DNA of 64,000 nucleotides, from NCBI RefSeq assembly GCF_008033235.1, contig NZ_CP042432.1:1-64000 (forward strand), read 5' to 3'. Under the pieces are notes generated by a model, which did not search any database, was not told where the DNA came from, and saw nothing but the letters and a program-made list of their open reading frames with translations. The position numbers and the translations under genes are program-made. Numbering within the stretch: position 1 is the stretch's first letter; each line of letters begins with the position of its first letter. Of the stretch, positions 24,674 through 32,363 are shown one piece after another. This DNA is from Anseongella ginsenosidimutans. Lineage in GTDB: Bacteria; Bacteroidota; Bacteroidia; Sphingobacteriales; Sphingobacteriaceae.

Positions 24674-25468
24674 TTAGGACATATCCCGCTGGAGGAACTT
24701 CTCCAGCTCAAGCAGCGAAATATTGGTGCGTATGCGCCCGTATTTTGCGTAGGAAACCTCCCCTGTTTCTTCGGAAATAACTATGGCGGAAGAATCACTG
24801 ACCTCGGTAATGCCAATGGCCGCCCGGTGCCGCAAACCAAGGCGGGGCGGCAGTTCGGTATTGGAAGTTAGCGGCAGTACACAGCTCGCTGAAACAACCT
24901 GGCTATCCGCTATTACAACGGCCCCGTCATGAAGCGGGCCGTTTTTTGAAAAAATGGTTTCCAGCAAGCGTTTTGAGAGCGCCGCGTTCAGTATTTCCCC
25001 GTTATTGAAAAAATCCTGCCCGTCTATATTCCGGGCAAAGACAATGAGCGCGCCCGTTTTCGTGTTTTTCATGCTGCGGCAGGCCTCAATGATCGGCTTT
25101 ATTTTATCGTAGTTGACTCCTTCCAGCGTCTTTTGCCCAAAAACGAAGCGCAGCCAGCCCTTATTCCGGTTCAGCAGGCTGTTTCTGCCTATCATCAAAA
25201 GGAAGCGCCTTATTTCTTCCTGGAATACAATGATGAGCGCGATCACCCCTACACTAGCCACCTTATCAAAGATCCCTGTCATTAGCCGCATTTCCAGCGC
25301 CCTTACCAGGAGATAAAACAAAAAGATCAGGAAAAGCCCTATCAGGATATTCACGGCAATAGTGCCGCGCACCAGGCTAAAAAATAAATAGATCAGAAAG
25401 GCTACCAGGAGAATATCTATGACATCAAATATTCCAAAACCCGAAAAGAGATCACCAGCCGGCTCCAT
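24674..25468 (-). CDS. cdaA: diadenylate cyclase (c-di-AMP synthase), CdaA type
   Basis: 264 residues. Three membrane helices (about 15-30, 37-55, 68-82) precede a DisA_N catalytic domain with both key motifs: DGAVV at 181-185 and GLRHRAAIG with RHR at 213-215. It joins two ATP into c-di-AMP, a second messenger for potassium and cell-wall balance. There is no CdaR partner next to it; in Bacteroidota the usual neighbour is folP, as here, with only 4 bp between them, so the two are co-transcribed. Confidence 0.95.
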   Translation of the reverse strand: MEPAGDLFSGFGIFDVIDILLVAFLIYLFFSLVRGTIAVNILIGLFLIFLFYLLVRALEMRLMTGIFDKVASVGVIALIIVFQEEIRRFLLMIGRNSLLNRNKGWLRFVFGQKTLEGVNYDKIKPIIEACRSMKNTKTGALIVFARNIDGQDFFNNGEILNAALSKRLLETIFSKNGPLHDGAVVIADSQVVSASCVLPLTSNTELPPRLGLRHRAAIGITEVSDSSAIVISEETGEVSYAKYGRIRTNISLLELEKFLQRDMS

Positions 25469-25472
25469 ATAT

Positions 25473-26303
25473 TCAATTATGCTGTAAAGTTGAAAAAATT
25501 TTCACGGTTTCAAGGGCTTCTTTTACATCATGTACGCGTAATATCCTGGCGCCCCTTTCCAATGCAATCATTCCCGCCACATTAGTAGCGGTTAACGTTT
25601 CCTCCGGCCCTGTTCCCAGGGTCCGGTATAGCATGGATTTCCGGGAGAGCCCGGCAAGCAGCGGGCAGTCCAGTACCCGGAGTTCATCCAGGCGGCGAAG
25701 TAACTCAAAACTTTGTGCGGGATGTTTGGCAAAACCAAAACCCGGATCAATGATCAGGTCGTTCACTCCCAGGCTGCGCAGCCGGCGGATGGCTTTGCTG
25801 AAATAGGTGACAAGGTCCCCGCAAATATCCTGGTACTGATTCTCCCTCGCCATGGTTTGGGGTGTTCCGCGCATATGCATGATAATATAAGGCACTTGTA
25901 AGGAAGCCGCCGTTTCAAACATTTTCTCATCCAGCTGCCCGCCTGAAATATCATTGATCATCGCCGCACCTTCCGCCACCGCCCGGCGGGCCACCTCAGC
26001 CCGGAAGGTATCTACCGAAATAATAGCTTCCGGGAAGCGCTTTGCGATTGCTTTCAACACGGGGAGCAGCCGGGACGATTCCTCTTCCATGGAAATATCT
26101 TCCGCATCCGGACGGGAGGAATAGGCACCAAGGTCAAGGAAAGCCGCTCCCTGCTCCAACATTTCCCCGGCTTTGCGCAAGGCACTTTCAACCGGCATAT
26201 GCCGGCTTCCCTCGTAAAAGGAATCGGGCGTAAGATTAATGATCCCCATCACCCGCGGCACATCCAGGCTGAACAGCTTCCCCTTACAATTAATTGTGTA
26301 CAT
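25473..26303 (-). CDS. folP: dihydropteroate synthase
   Basis: 276 residues. It condenses p-aminobenzoate with dihydropterin pyrophosphate in folate synthesis and is the sulfonamide target. The pterin-site motif VMGIINLTPDSFYEG begins at residue 18; further DLGAYSSRPDA, ISVDTFRAEVARRAV, MINDISGG, YIIMHMRGTPQTM, IIDPGFGFAK, LAGLSRKSM and the RVHDVKEA end are all in place. First gene of folP-cdaA. Its start codon lies close to the start of the divergent DUF1599 gene. Confidence 0.97.
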   Translation of the reverse strand: MYTINCKGKLFSLDVPRVMGIINLTPDSFYEGSRHMPVESALRKAGEMLEQGAAFLDLGAYSSRPDAEDISMEEESSRLLPVLKAIAKRFPEAIISVDTFRAEVARRAVAEGAAMINDISGGQLDEKMFETAASLQVPYIIMHMRGTPQTMARENQYQDICGDLVTYFSKAIRRLRSLGVNDLIIDPGFGFAKHPAQSFELLRRLDELRVLDCPLLAGLSRKSMLYRTLGTGPEETLTATNVAGMIALERGARILRVHDVKEALETVKIFSTLQHN

Positions 26304-26327
26304 TTACGATTGAAACCCTTATTTTTG
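26294..26327 (+). promoter_or_regulatory. probable promoter of the DUF1599 gene cluster
   Basis: TATTTTTG at 26320-26327 matches TAnnTTTG. TTG at 26294-26296 lies 23 bp upstream, slightly long. If correct, transcription begins near 26333 and the TTG at 26294 cannot be the start codon. Confidence 0.5.
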
Positions 26328-26350
26328 TAAAGCTAAAGATACAATTCACC

Positions 26351-26893
26351 TTGCAAACCGCTGCCACTTCAACGCAATATGATGCTATTATCAGGAATTG
26401 CAAAGACTTGTTCCTGAAAAAAAACAAGGACTACGGAACGGCCTGGCGTATATTACGCCTTTCATCCATCACGGACCAGATATTTATTAAAGCCCGGCGC
26501 ATCCGAACTCTTGAAGCAAAAAAAGTGAACCGGGTAGGCGAAGGCATTGTCCCGGAATACACGGGCATTATCAATTATTGTATCATGGCCATTATCCAGA
26601 CGGAACTGGATGAAAACAGCCCGCTGGAGCTTGATACTAACACCCTGAACCGGCTTTATGATGAAGCCATTACCGAAACCAAGGACCTGATGGAGGCAAA
26701 GAACCATGATTATGGCGAAGCATGGAGGGAAATGCGCGTTAGCTCGCTGACCGACCTCATACTCATGAAGCTGCTGCGCATTAAGCAGATTGAAGATAAC
26801 GAGGGCAACACGCTGGTATCGGAAGGCATAAAAGCCAATTACCAGGACATCATCAACTATTCTGTCTTTGCTTTAATCAGACTGGAGGCCTGA
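26351..26893 (+). CDS. DUF1599 domain protein
   Basis: 180 residues from TTG at 26351. Two copies of the DUF1599 unit are visible: LFLKKNKDYGTAWRILRLSS with ITDQIFIKARRIR, and LMEAKNHDYGEAWREMRVSS with LTDLILMKLLRIKQIE. Function is unknown; the family is found in Bacteroidota, typically between folP and the DoxX-type gene as here. No ATG precedes the first unit. A longer open frame begins at another TTG (26294), but that overlaps both folP and the likely promoter, so I favour 26351. The stop is 1 bp from the next ATG. Confidence 0.85.
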   Translation: MQTAATSTQYDAIIRNCKDLFLKKNKDYGTAWRILRLSSITDQIFIKARRIRTLEAKKVNRVGEGIVPEYTGIINYCIMAIIQTELDENSPLELDTNTLNRLYDEAITETKDLMEAKNHDYGEAWREMRVSSLTDLILMKLLRIKQIEDNEGNTLVSEGIKANYQDIINYSVFALIRLEA

Positions 26894-26894
26894 T

Positions 26895-28036
26895 ATGCGA
26901 TTACTTACCTGGATCTGCAGGATACCTGTTGGACTGCTTTTTATCTTTTCCGGCCTCATTAAGGCTAATGACCCTATGGGATTCGGCTTTAAGCTGGAAG
27001 AATATTTCGTTGTTTTCGGCATTGAATGGCTGAGCCCACTGGCTGTGTCCCTTTCAATTCTTATCTGTTCCCTTGAAATTGTCCTGGGAGTAGCGGTATT
27101 GCTGGGCGCCCGTATCAGGCTTACTGCCTGGGGCCTCCTGCTGTTGATTCTCTTCTTTACCTGGCTCACCTTTTATTCGGCCTGGTTCAATAAGGTAACC
27201 GACTGCGGATGCTTCGGGGATGCAATTAAACTAACTCCGTGGCAATCGTTCACAAAAGACCTGATCCTGCTCGCCCTGATCCTTCCCATCTTTTTATACC
27301 GGCGCCGTATCCAGCCTGTGTTTTCAAAAACGGGCTCCAATCTGGCCCTGCTGCTGGCGGCAGTATTATCGCTCGGCTTTGGGCTTTACACCTATTTTTA
27401 CCTGCCGGTAGTTGATCTTCTTCCCTATAAAGTGGGCAATCATCTCCCGTCCCTGATGACCATGCCGCCGGACGCCGAACCTGATGTCTTCAAGGTGATC
27501 TATACCCTGAAGAATAAGAAAACCGGGGAGCTTCGCGAAATGGACGATAAGGAATACCTGTCTACCAAGATCTGGGAAAACCCGGATTGGGAATATGTAA
27601 AAGCGTCCGATCCCATTTTGGTAAAAAAAGGTTATACCCCCCTATTCATGATCTCAGTATCAGCAATGCAGACGGCGTGGCATTCACAGATGAATTGCTG
27701 AACAATCCTTTCTATAACCTTGTAATAGTCATGTATGATCTCAGGAAAACCGACAGGGGTGCGCAACCTGAACTGAATGCCATTGTAAAAAAAGCACAGG
27801 ACTATAATATACGCAGCGTAGGCCTGACTGCCGCATCGGAACAGGCTACCCGCGCATTCATCAGCGAAACCGGGGCTCTTTACGAGTTCTTTTATTGCGA
27901 CGCCACTCCCCTGAAAAGCATGGTCAGGTCAAATCCGGGGCTGCTTCTCCTGAAAGACGGGACCGTAATAGCGAAATGGTCGCACAGGGAACTGCCCGAT
28001 CCGGAAGAACTGGAACGTCTTTATTTTGCCGATTAA
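26895..28036 (+). pseudogene. BT_3928-type DoxX membrane protein with thioredoxin-like C-terminal part, one frameshift
   Basis: Joined, about 380 residues. The first part (26895 to about 27640) has a DoxX-like bundle of four helices (RIPVGLLFIFSGLIKANDP, then EIVLGVAVLLG, WFNKVTDCGCFGDAI) and a fifth helix. The second part (to 28036) continues in another frame with DLSISNADGVAFTDELLN and a thioredoxin-like end (LLLLKDGTVIAKW). The frame changes at a run of six C near 27641; a seventh C would restore it. The family is normally a single chain, so this is a homopolymer error or a real one-base lesion. CGCF may be a redox pair. Its position between DUF1599 and aroK is common in the phylum. Confidence 0.82.
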
Positions 28037-28038
28037 CA

Positions 28039-28545
28039 ATGAAGCTGTTTTTGATTGGCTACATGGGGGCCGGGAAAACAACCCTTGGAAAACCGCTGGC
28101 GCAGCAATTAGCGTTACCTTTCATTGACATGGATACTGTGCTGGAGGAACGCGAAGGGAAAACCATTACAAATCTGTTCGAAGAATTGGGAGAAAGCGGC
28201 TTTCGCGAAAAGGAGCGGGATATTCTCCGGAACGGCATTTTTCCGGATGCTTTTGTGATGGCGACAGGCGGCGGAGCCCCCTGTTTTTTCGATAATATGG
28301 ACTGGATGAACCACAAGGGTGTTACCATGTATTTACGCGCGCATCCGAAAGAAATAGCCCGCAGGCTTGAACATGAACGGGAACAGCGGCCCCTGCTGCG
28401 TTCAATAAAGAAAGAAGACCTGGAGGAAGTGATCGGGCAACGGCTCGCCGTTCGTGAAAAATTCTATTTGCAGGCGCAGCTGGTGATGGAAAACAATGAA
28501 TTAACGGTTGAACAGCTTTTGGAAGCCCTGCAAAGCTATCGTTAA
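28039..28545 (+). CDS. aroK: shikimate kinase
   Basis: 168 residues. It phosphorylates shikimate at O3 in aromatic amino acid synthesis. Walker A is GYMGAGKTT at residues 7-15; shikimate-binding D (FIDMD), GESGFREKE, TGGGAPCF and the lid arginine segment EREQRPLL are all present. I chose ATG at 28039, 2 bp after the previous stop, because the Walker A loop normally begins at about residue 7; the longer open frame upstream overlaps the DoxX-type gene. Confidence 0.95.
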   Translation: MKLFLIGYMGAGKTTLGKPLAQQLALPFIDMDTVLEEREGKTITNLFEELGESGFREKERDILRNGIFPDAFVMATGGGAPCFFDNMDWMNHKGVTMYLRAHPKEIARRLEHEREQRPLLRSIKKEDLEEVIGQRLAVREKFYLQAQLVMENNELTVEQLLEALQSYR

Positions 28546-28565
28546 CGTGGAACCTTTCAGGTGAG

Positions 28566-29069
28566 TCAGGTCAGGTAAACGGCTTCTTCTTCGCCGTCAA
28601 TAACCAGCTGTACATGTTCTTTTGCCACGGTAGATAGCTGCATCCCCGTGAAATCAATATGCACCGGGTAAGATTTATGGCTGCGATCAACCAGCACCAC
28701 CGTCCGGATCTTTTTCAGCGGCACATCTAAAAACACTCCCACCCCGTACACCAGCGTCCTTCCTGTATGTAATACGTCGTCCACAAGGATCACCACCTTA
28801 TTCCGGCATTTTTCAGGAGGAATATTTGTATTAGCTTTTAGCGAACGGCTGTCCTTTTCAATATCCAACTGGAGCAGCCGCACGTTTAAGCCCGAAATTT
28901 TTGAAAGGATCTCTTTAAGGCGGCCTGCCAGCATATACCCTCTGGGCATAATCCCCGCCAGGATAACCTCTTCTTCTTCAAAATTGTCTTCGAGTATCTG
29001 GTAGGCAATGCGGTTCAGTTTCTGGCTGATCTGCTTCCTGTCGAGTACCTGTATTTTTTTGGATGCCAT
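28566..29069 (-). CDS. pyrR: PyrR-like phosphoribosyltransferase
   Basis: 167 residues from ATG at 29069. The PRPP-binding motif is VDDVLHTGRT (96-105); GIMPRGYMLAGR supplies the second loop. In Bacillus PyrR is an RNA-binding attenuator of the pyr operon with weak uracil phosphoribosyltransferase activity. Bacteroidota homologs lie, as here, away from pyr genes, so RNA regulation is uncertain. It converges on aroK, 20 bp apart. The extra 21 codons upstream of 29069 do not look like the family. Confidence 0.88.
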   Translation of the reverse strand: MASKKIQVLDRKQISQKLNRIAYQILEDNFEEEEVILAGIMPRGYMLAGRLKEILSKISGLNVRLLQLDIEKDSRSLKANTNIPPEKCRNKVVILVDDVLHTGRTLVYGVGVFLDVPLKKIRTVVLVDRSHKSYPVHIDFTGMQLSTVAKEHVQLVIDGEEEAVYLT

Positions 29070-29116
29070 AGTGCTTATACCCGGGTAAAAATAAAAAAAT
29101 ATATCTTCGCTTGGAA

Positions 29117-29638
29117 ATGGACCTGCGATCACAACTACTGCAAAAGCACGATAAACAGAACATGCTGTCTATCAGGGAATACATTGCTGATGACGAAGAA
29201 CGTTTCGGCCGCCTGATGGAACTTTTCTTTTCCGAAGAATACCGCATTCAGCAGCGCGCCTCCTGGGCGGTAATGCATTGCGCCGACCGGCATCCTCACC
29301 TCGTTCGTCCTTACCTGGAAAGGATGATCGGCCTGCTTGATAAGCCTGTTCACGATTCCGTAAAAAGGAATACGGTACGTATCCTTCGTGATATTGATAT
29401 CCCGGAAGCGCTTTACGGAAAAACAGCCGATAATTGCTTCCGGCTGTTGACGGAACCGGCCGCACCCGCAGCAGTAAAGGCCTTTAGCATGTATGTACTG
29501 CTGAAGATCGTAAAGGAAGAACCGGAACTTGCCCCCGAGCTGAGACTCCTCATTCAAGAAACTCTGCCTACCGGCTCCGCGGCCATCCAGGCAGCAGCCG
29601 GGAAAGTATTACGGCAGCTAAACCGCCTGCGATTATGA
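29117..29638 (+). CDS. HEAT-repeat-like protein of unknown function
   Basis: 173 residues, all helical, with a repeating pattern of paired helices: RIQQRASWAVMHCADRHP, HDSVKRNTVRILRDID, APAAVKAFSMYVLLKIVKE, SAAIQAAAGKVLRQLNRL. No signal peptide or catalytic motif. HEAT folds bind proteins; I cannot name a partner. It starts 47 bp from divergent pyrR and overlaps the end of the OsmC gene by 6 bp. Confidence 0.72.
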   Translation: MDLRSQLLQKHDKQNMLSIREYIADDEERFGRLMELFFSEEYRIQQRASWAVMHCADRHPHLVRPYLERMIGLLDKPVHDSVKRNTVRILRDIDIPEALYGKTADNCFRLLTEPAAPAAVKAFSMYVLLKIVKEEPELAPELRLLIQETLPTGSAAIQAAAGKVLRQLNRLRL

Positions 29639-30046
29639 TATAAGCGTTGCGTCCATGGTGATGCTCAGATTCAGCGCCTTGCTTACCGGGCAATTTTCTT
29701 TTGCATCCGTCGCGCATTCGGAAAATTGCGCATCATCCATGCCCGGAACTTTTGCTTTGACCACCAGGTGCGCCGTTTTAATCCCGAGGTTTTCCATACC
29801 AATGGTACACGATGTTTCGATACTTTCGGGAGTAAACCCGGCTTCAGTAAGTACCCCGCTCAACTTCATGGAGAAACATCCTGCATGGGCGGCCGCGATG
29901 AGTTCTTCCGGATTCGTCTCGGCGCCATCGCCAAAACGGGAATTAAATGTGTAGGGAGTTTCTTTCAGCACTCCGGTGGCCGTGCTGAGCTGGCCCTTGC
30001 CTTCTTTAATGGTGCCGTTCCAAACGGCAGTAGCTGTACGTTTCAT
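29633..30046 (-). CDS. OsmC/Ohr family peroxiredoxin-like protein
   Basis: 137 residues, normal for OsmC. The two reactive cysteines are Cys57 (AAHAGCFSM) and Cys119 (KENCPVSKAL). The N-terminus TATAVWNGTIKEGKGQLST is typical of the OsmC branch, which reduces organic hydroperoxides. I place the start at 30046 because all family features lie after it; the open frame upstream is unrelated. Confidence 0.92.
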   Translation of the reverse strand: MKRTATAVWNGTIKEGKGQLSTATGVLKETPYTFNSRFGDGAETNPEELIAAAHAGCFSMKLSGVLTEAGFTPESIETSCTIGMENLGIKTAHLVVKAKVPGMDDAQFSECATDAKENCPVSKALNLSITMDATLIS

Positions 30047-30074
30047 ATTGACCGTGTTTTTGAATTCCCCTAAT

Positions 30075-30470
30075 TTAGCTATTACCTCCCGGTTTATATG
30101 GATAAAAAACGAAATTGGCTCCTTCGGGTACAATAACAAAGAGACACATATATTTCCGTGGATCCTTGTAACTTTTTTCGAAGTAATCCTTTCGTTCGGG
30201 TAACACCACTTTCTTTTCAATGAATTCCTCAAGCGTGGCGGCCTGGATGGTCCATTGCGTTCCCAGTTCCCGGTGATCAAGGATGATTTCGCCCAGCTTT
30301 ACCTCATGCTGATGCGCCACGAAAATCGGGTAACGGGTAAGCATGGCGTCCAGCATTTCATCCGACACCTCCTTAATAGGATCGTGATAGAGTTCCAGGT
30401 CCGCTTCCAGGCTTTTGAGCGGGCTTGCTTTTTTCCCGGTCCCTTGGTGGGCACTGTCTTTCATTTCCAT
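30075..30470 (-). CDS. conserved-looking hypothetical protein
   Basis: 131 residues, soluble, charged. The first 25 residues are low in structure; then SDEMLDAMLTRYPIFVAHQHEVKLGEIIL-like helix and strand pattern and a C-terminal strand pair KYMCLFVIVPEGANFVFYPY. I do not recognise the family. The stop of rlmD at 30471 directly abuts its start codon at 30470, so it is probably the second gene of an rlmD operon. Confidence 0.6.
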   Translation of the reverse strand: MEMKDSAHQGTGKKASPLKSLEADLELYHDPIKEVSDEMLDAMLTRYPIFVAHQHEVKLGEIILDHRELGTQWTIQAATLEEFIEKKVVLPERKDYFEKSYKDPRKYMCLFVIVPEGANFVFYPYKPGGNS

Positions 30471-31925
30471 TTAAATCAAATCATTATGTTCAAGCAATAG
30501 CACGTTTTCCACATGCGTGGTATGAGGGAACATGTCAACCGGCTGAATACGGCTTACCTTGTATAGCTCCTTCAGGATCAACAGGTCCCTGGCCTGGGTG
30601 GCCGGGTTGCAGCTAACATACACTATTTTCCGCGGAGCGATCTCCAGCAGGCGGCTCACCACCCCCGGATGCATGCCCGCCCTTGGCGGATCAGTAATGA
30701 TCACGTCGGGACGGCCGTTAGTGGCCACAAACTCTTCCGTAAGCACGTCTTTCATGTCGCCGGCGAAAAAGGCCGTGTTCCCGGCGCCGTTAAGAAGAGC
30801 GTTCTCCCGTGCATCCAGAATAGCAGGCTCCACGTATTCTATCCCAATCACCGAATCCACCTGTTTTGCAATAAAATTTGCAATAGTTCCCGCGCCCGTA
30901 TAGAGATCGTACACCTTTTCATTGCCGCTGAAGCCCGCAAGATCGGATACTACCTGGTAAAGCCGCTCCGCCTGCCGGGAATTGGTCTGATAAAAAGACT
31001 TAGGGCCAATTTTAAACCTTACCGCGCCGCCGGGGGCTTCCATCTGCTCAATGATATGGTCTCTTCCGTTCCATACCCGAACTTCCTGATCATATATCGT
31101 ATCGTTCAGCTTCCGGTTAATAATGTAAAGCAGGGAGGTGATCTCCGGGAACTCTTCCTTTATATGATCCAAAAGAGCGGAAACGGCCTGGGGCTGGTCA
31201 TCTGCGAATACAACGATCACCATGAGTTCACCTGTGGAAGTACTCCGGATGATCAGGTTCCGGAGAAGCCCGGTATGTCCCCTCAAATCATAGAATGTCA
31301 TTGCATTATCCAGGGCGAACTGCCTTACGGCGTTGCGTATGCGATCGGATAGCCCGCTTTGCAGGTGACAGGTATCGATGTTGATGATCTTGTCAAAGCG
31401 GCCCGGAACGTGAAAACCCAGCGCGTTGGCGGTGTTTTCCGGCGGGTTGGCTGTGCTTTCCTCCCCACCGCCAGACATTTCCGCCGCGGACAGCCAGCGG
31501 CGGTTGGAAAAAGTAAACTCCAGTTTATTCCGGTAATAAACCGTTTCGGGAGAAGGAATAATAGGCGAAATATGACTGGCATCGATTCCTGCCAGTCGTT
31601 GCAAGGCATCGCTTACCTGTTTTTGCTTGTAGATCAATTGCGCCTGGTAATCCAGGTGCTGCCATTTGCATCCGCCGCAGACGCCGAAATGCAGGCAGAA
31701 GGGGTCCCTTCTATGTTCCGACTCTTTTTCCAGCCGGCTGATGCGGCCTTCAAAGAGTGATTTCTTTCTGCGCAGCAGCTCCACATCAGCGACATCGCCC
31801 GGTATGGCTTTATCTATAAAAAGCACCCGTCCTTCCGATTTCCCAATGCCTCTTCCATCTTCCGTAATATCAATGATCTCCAGCCCTTTTACCTGTTCCG
31901 GCTGCTTTAACCTGCGAATTGCCAT
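30471..31925 (-). CDS. rlmD: 23S rRNA (uracil-C5)-methyltransferase, RumA/RlmD family
   Basis: 484 residues. A TRAM domain (about 1-60) precedes the iron-sulfur cysteines (CLHFGVCGGCKWQHL, plus Cys in NIDTCHLQ) and the SAM-binding methyltransferase domain: VYDLYTGAGTIANF, DPPRAGMHPGV, the catalytic cysteine in VSCNPATQARDL and the base VDMFPHTTHVE. Such enzymes methylate U1939 or U747 of 23S rRNA; which one cannot be told here. The start ATG at 31925 is preferred over one six codons upstream because TATCTTTG (31930-31937) lies just before it. Confidence 0.92.
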   Translation of the reverse strand: MAIRRLKQPEQVKGLEIIDITEDGRGIGKSEGRVLFIDKAIPGDVADVELLRRKKSLFEGRISRLEKESEHRRDPFCLHFGVCGGCKWQHLDYQAQLIYKQKQVSDALQRLAGIDASHISPIIPSPETVYYRNKLEFTFSNRRWLSAAEMSGGGEESTANPPENTANALGFHVPGRFDKIINIDTCHLQSGLSDRIRNAVRQFALDNAMTFYDLRGHTGLLRNLIIRSTSTGELMVIVVFADDQPQAVSALLDHIKEEFPEITSLLYIINRKLNDTIYDQEVRVWNGRDHIIEQMEAPGGAVRFKIGPKSFYQTNSRQAERLYQVVSDLAGFSGNEKVYDLYTGAGTIANFIAKQVDSVIGIEYVEPAILDARENALLNGAGNTAFFAGDMKDVLTEEFVATNGRPDVIITDPPRAGMHPGVVSRLLEIAPRKIVYVSCNPATQARDLLILKELYKVSRIQPVDMFPHTTHVENVLLLEHNDLI

Positions 31926-31929
31926 GTTG

Positions 31930-31937
31930 CAAAGATA
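31930..31937 (-). promoter_or_regulatory. -7-like element abutting the rlmD start
   Basis: TATCTTTG on the minus strand matches TAnnTTTG and ends 4 bp before the ATG at 31923-31925. No TTG stands at the right distance. If active, the transcript would begin at or next to the start codon. Confidence 0.4.
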
Positions 31938-31990
31938 GCGCAATTTGATGATTTACTGACCCGGCTTGTATCCCGCAAACCGGCGGGTAC

Positions 31991-32031
31991 AAAATTAAAA
32001 AACCCCGTCTCAACGGGCGTTGAGATCGGGG
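31991..32031 (-). terminator. intrinsic terminator
   Basis: The stem CCCCGTCTCAAC (32003-32014) with GTTGAGATCGGGG (32019-32031), one bulge, 4-nt loop, is followed on the minus strand by a T-rich run (complement of 31991-32002). It ends the candidate RNA unit at 32032-32212 and lies upstream of rlmD. Confidence 0.85.
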
Positions 32032-32212
32032 CTAACCTAAACCAATATATATGAAAACAAAAACCTTATATCAAACTAAACTATCTCAAAAACCTGTTTA
32101 TCTTAATAACGCCCAAACCTGCTAAATTGTTTTCTTTAATTTTATTTTTTCAGAAAATCACCCCTTGTTGCCTTTACTGACCTCTCAGGGTACTTCTTTA
32201 GTGGTTTTGGAG
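31991..32212 (-). ncRNA. candidate structured small RNA (6S-like) or attenuated leader
   Basis: A transcription unit of about 215 nt with its own consensus promoter (32216-32246) and terminator (31991-32031) but no open frame of note. It can fold: ATCTCCAAAAC (minus, 32214-32204) pairs with GTTTTTGAGAT (32093-32083) with one mismatch, closing a loop of about 110 nt; inside, CTGA-GAGG-UCAG makes a hairpin (about 32173-32184). Length, free-standing promoter and terminator, and a long closing stem resemble 6S RNA; alternatively it is an attenuator for rlmD. I do not recognise SRP RNA, RNase P RNA or tmRNA motifs in it. Confidence 0.55.
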
Positions 32213-32215
32213 ATG

Positions 32216-32246
32216 CAAAAATAATCAAAAACACACATTTTCCAAA
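32216..32246 (-). promoter_or_regulatory. consensus promoter of the candidate small RNA
   Basis: TATTTTTG (32216-32223) with TTTG (32243-32246) and exactly 19 bp between them on the minus strand: a perfect match to the phylum consensus. Transcription should start at about 32209-32212. Confidence 0.8.
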
Positions 32247-32363
32247 GCGAAACTTTAAATTTTGTGTAAAATAATTGTTAATAAGGCAGAGCCGCAACCA
32301 AATCAGGAAACATAAATTTCCCTATCATCAAGCTAATTAATGAAAAGGCAGCTAATATTATTA

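Noticed and set aside
28566-29132. Longer start of pyrR at 29132
   Set aside because: The first 21 codons (aromatic-rich, overlapping the divergent promoter region) do not resemble PyrR; ATG at 29069 does.
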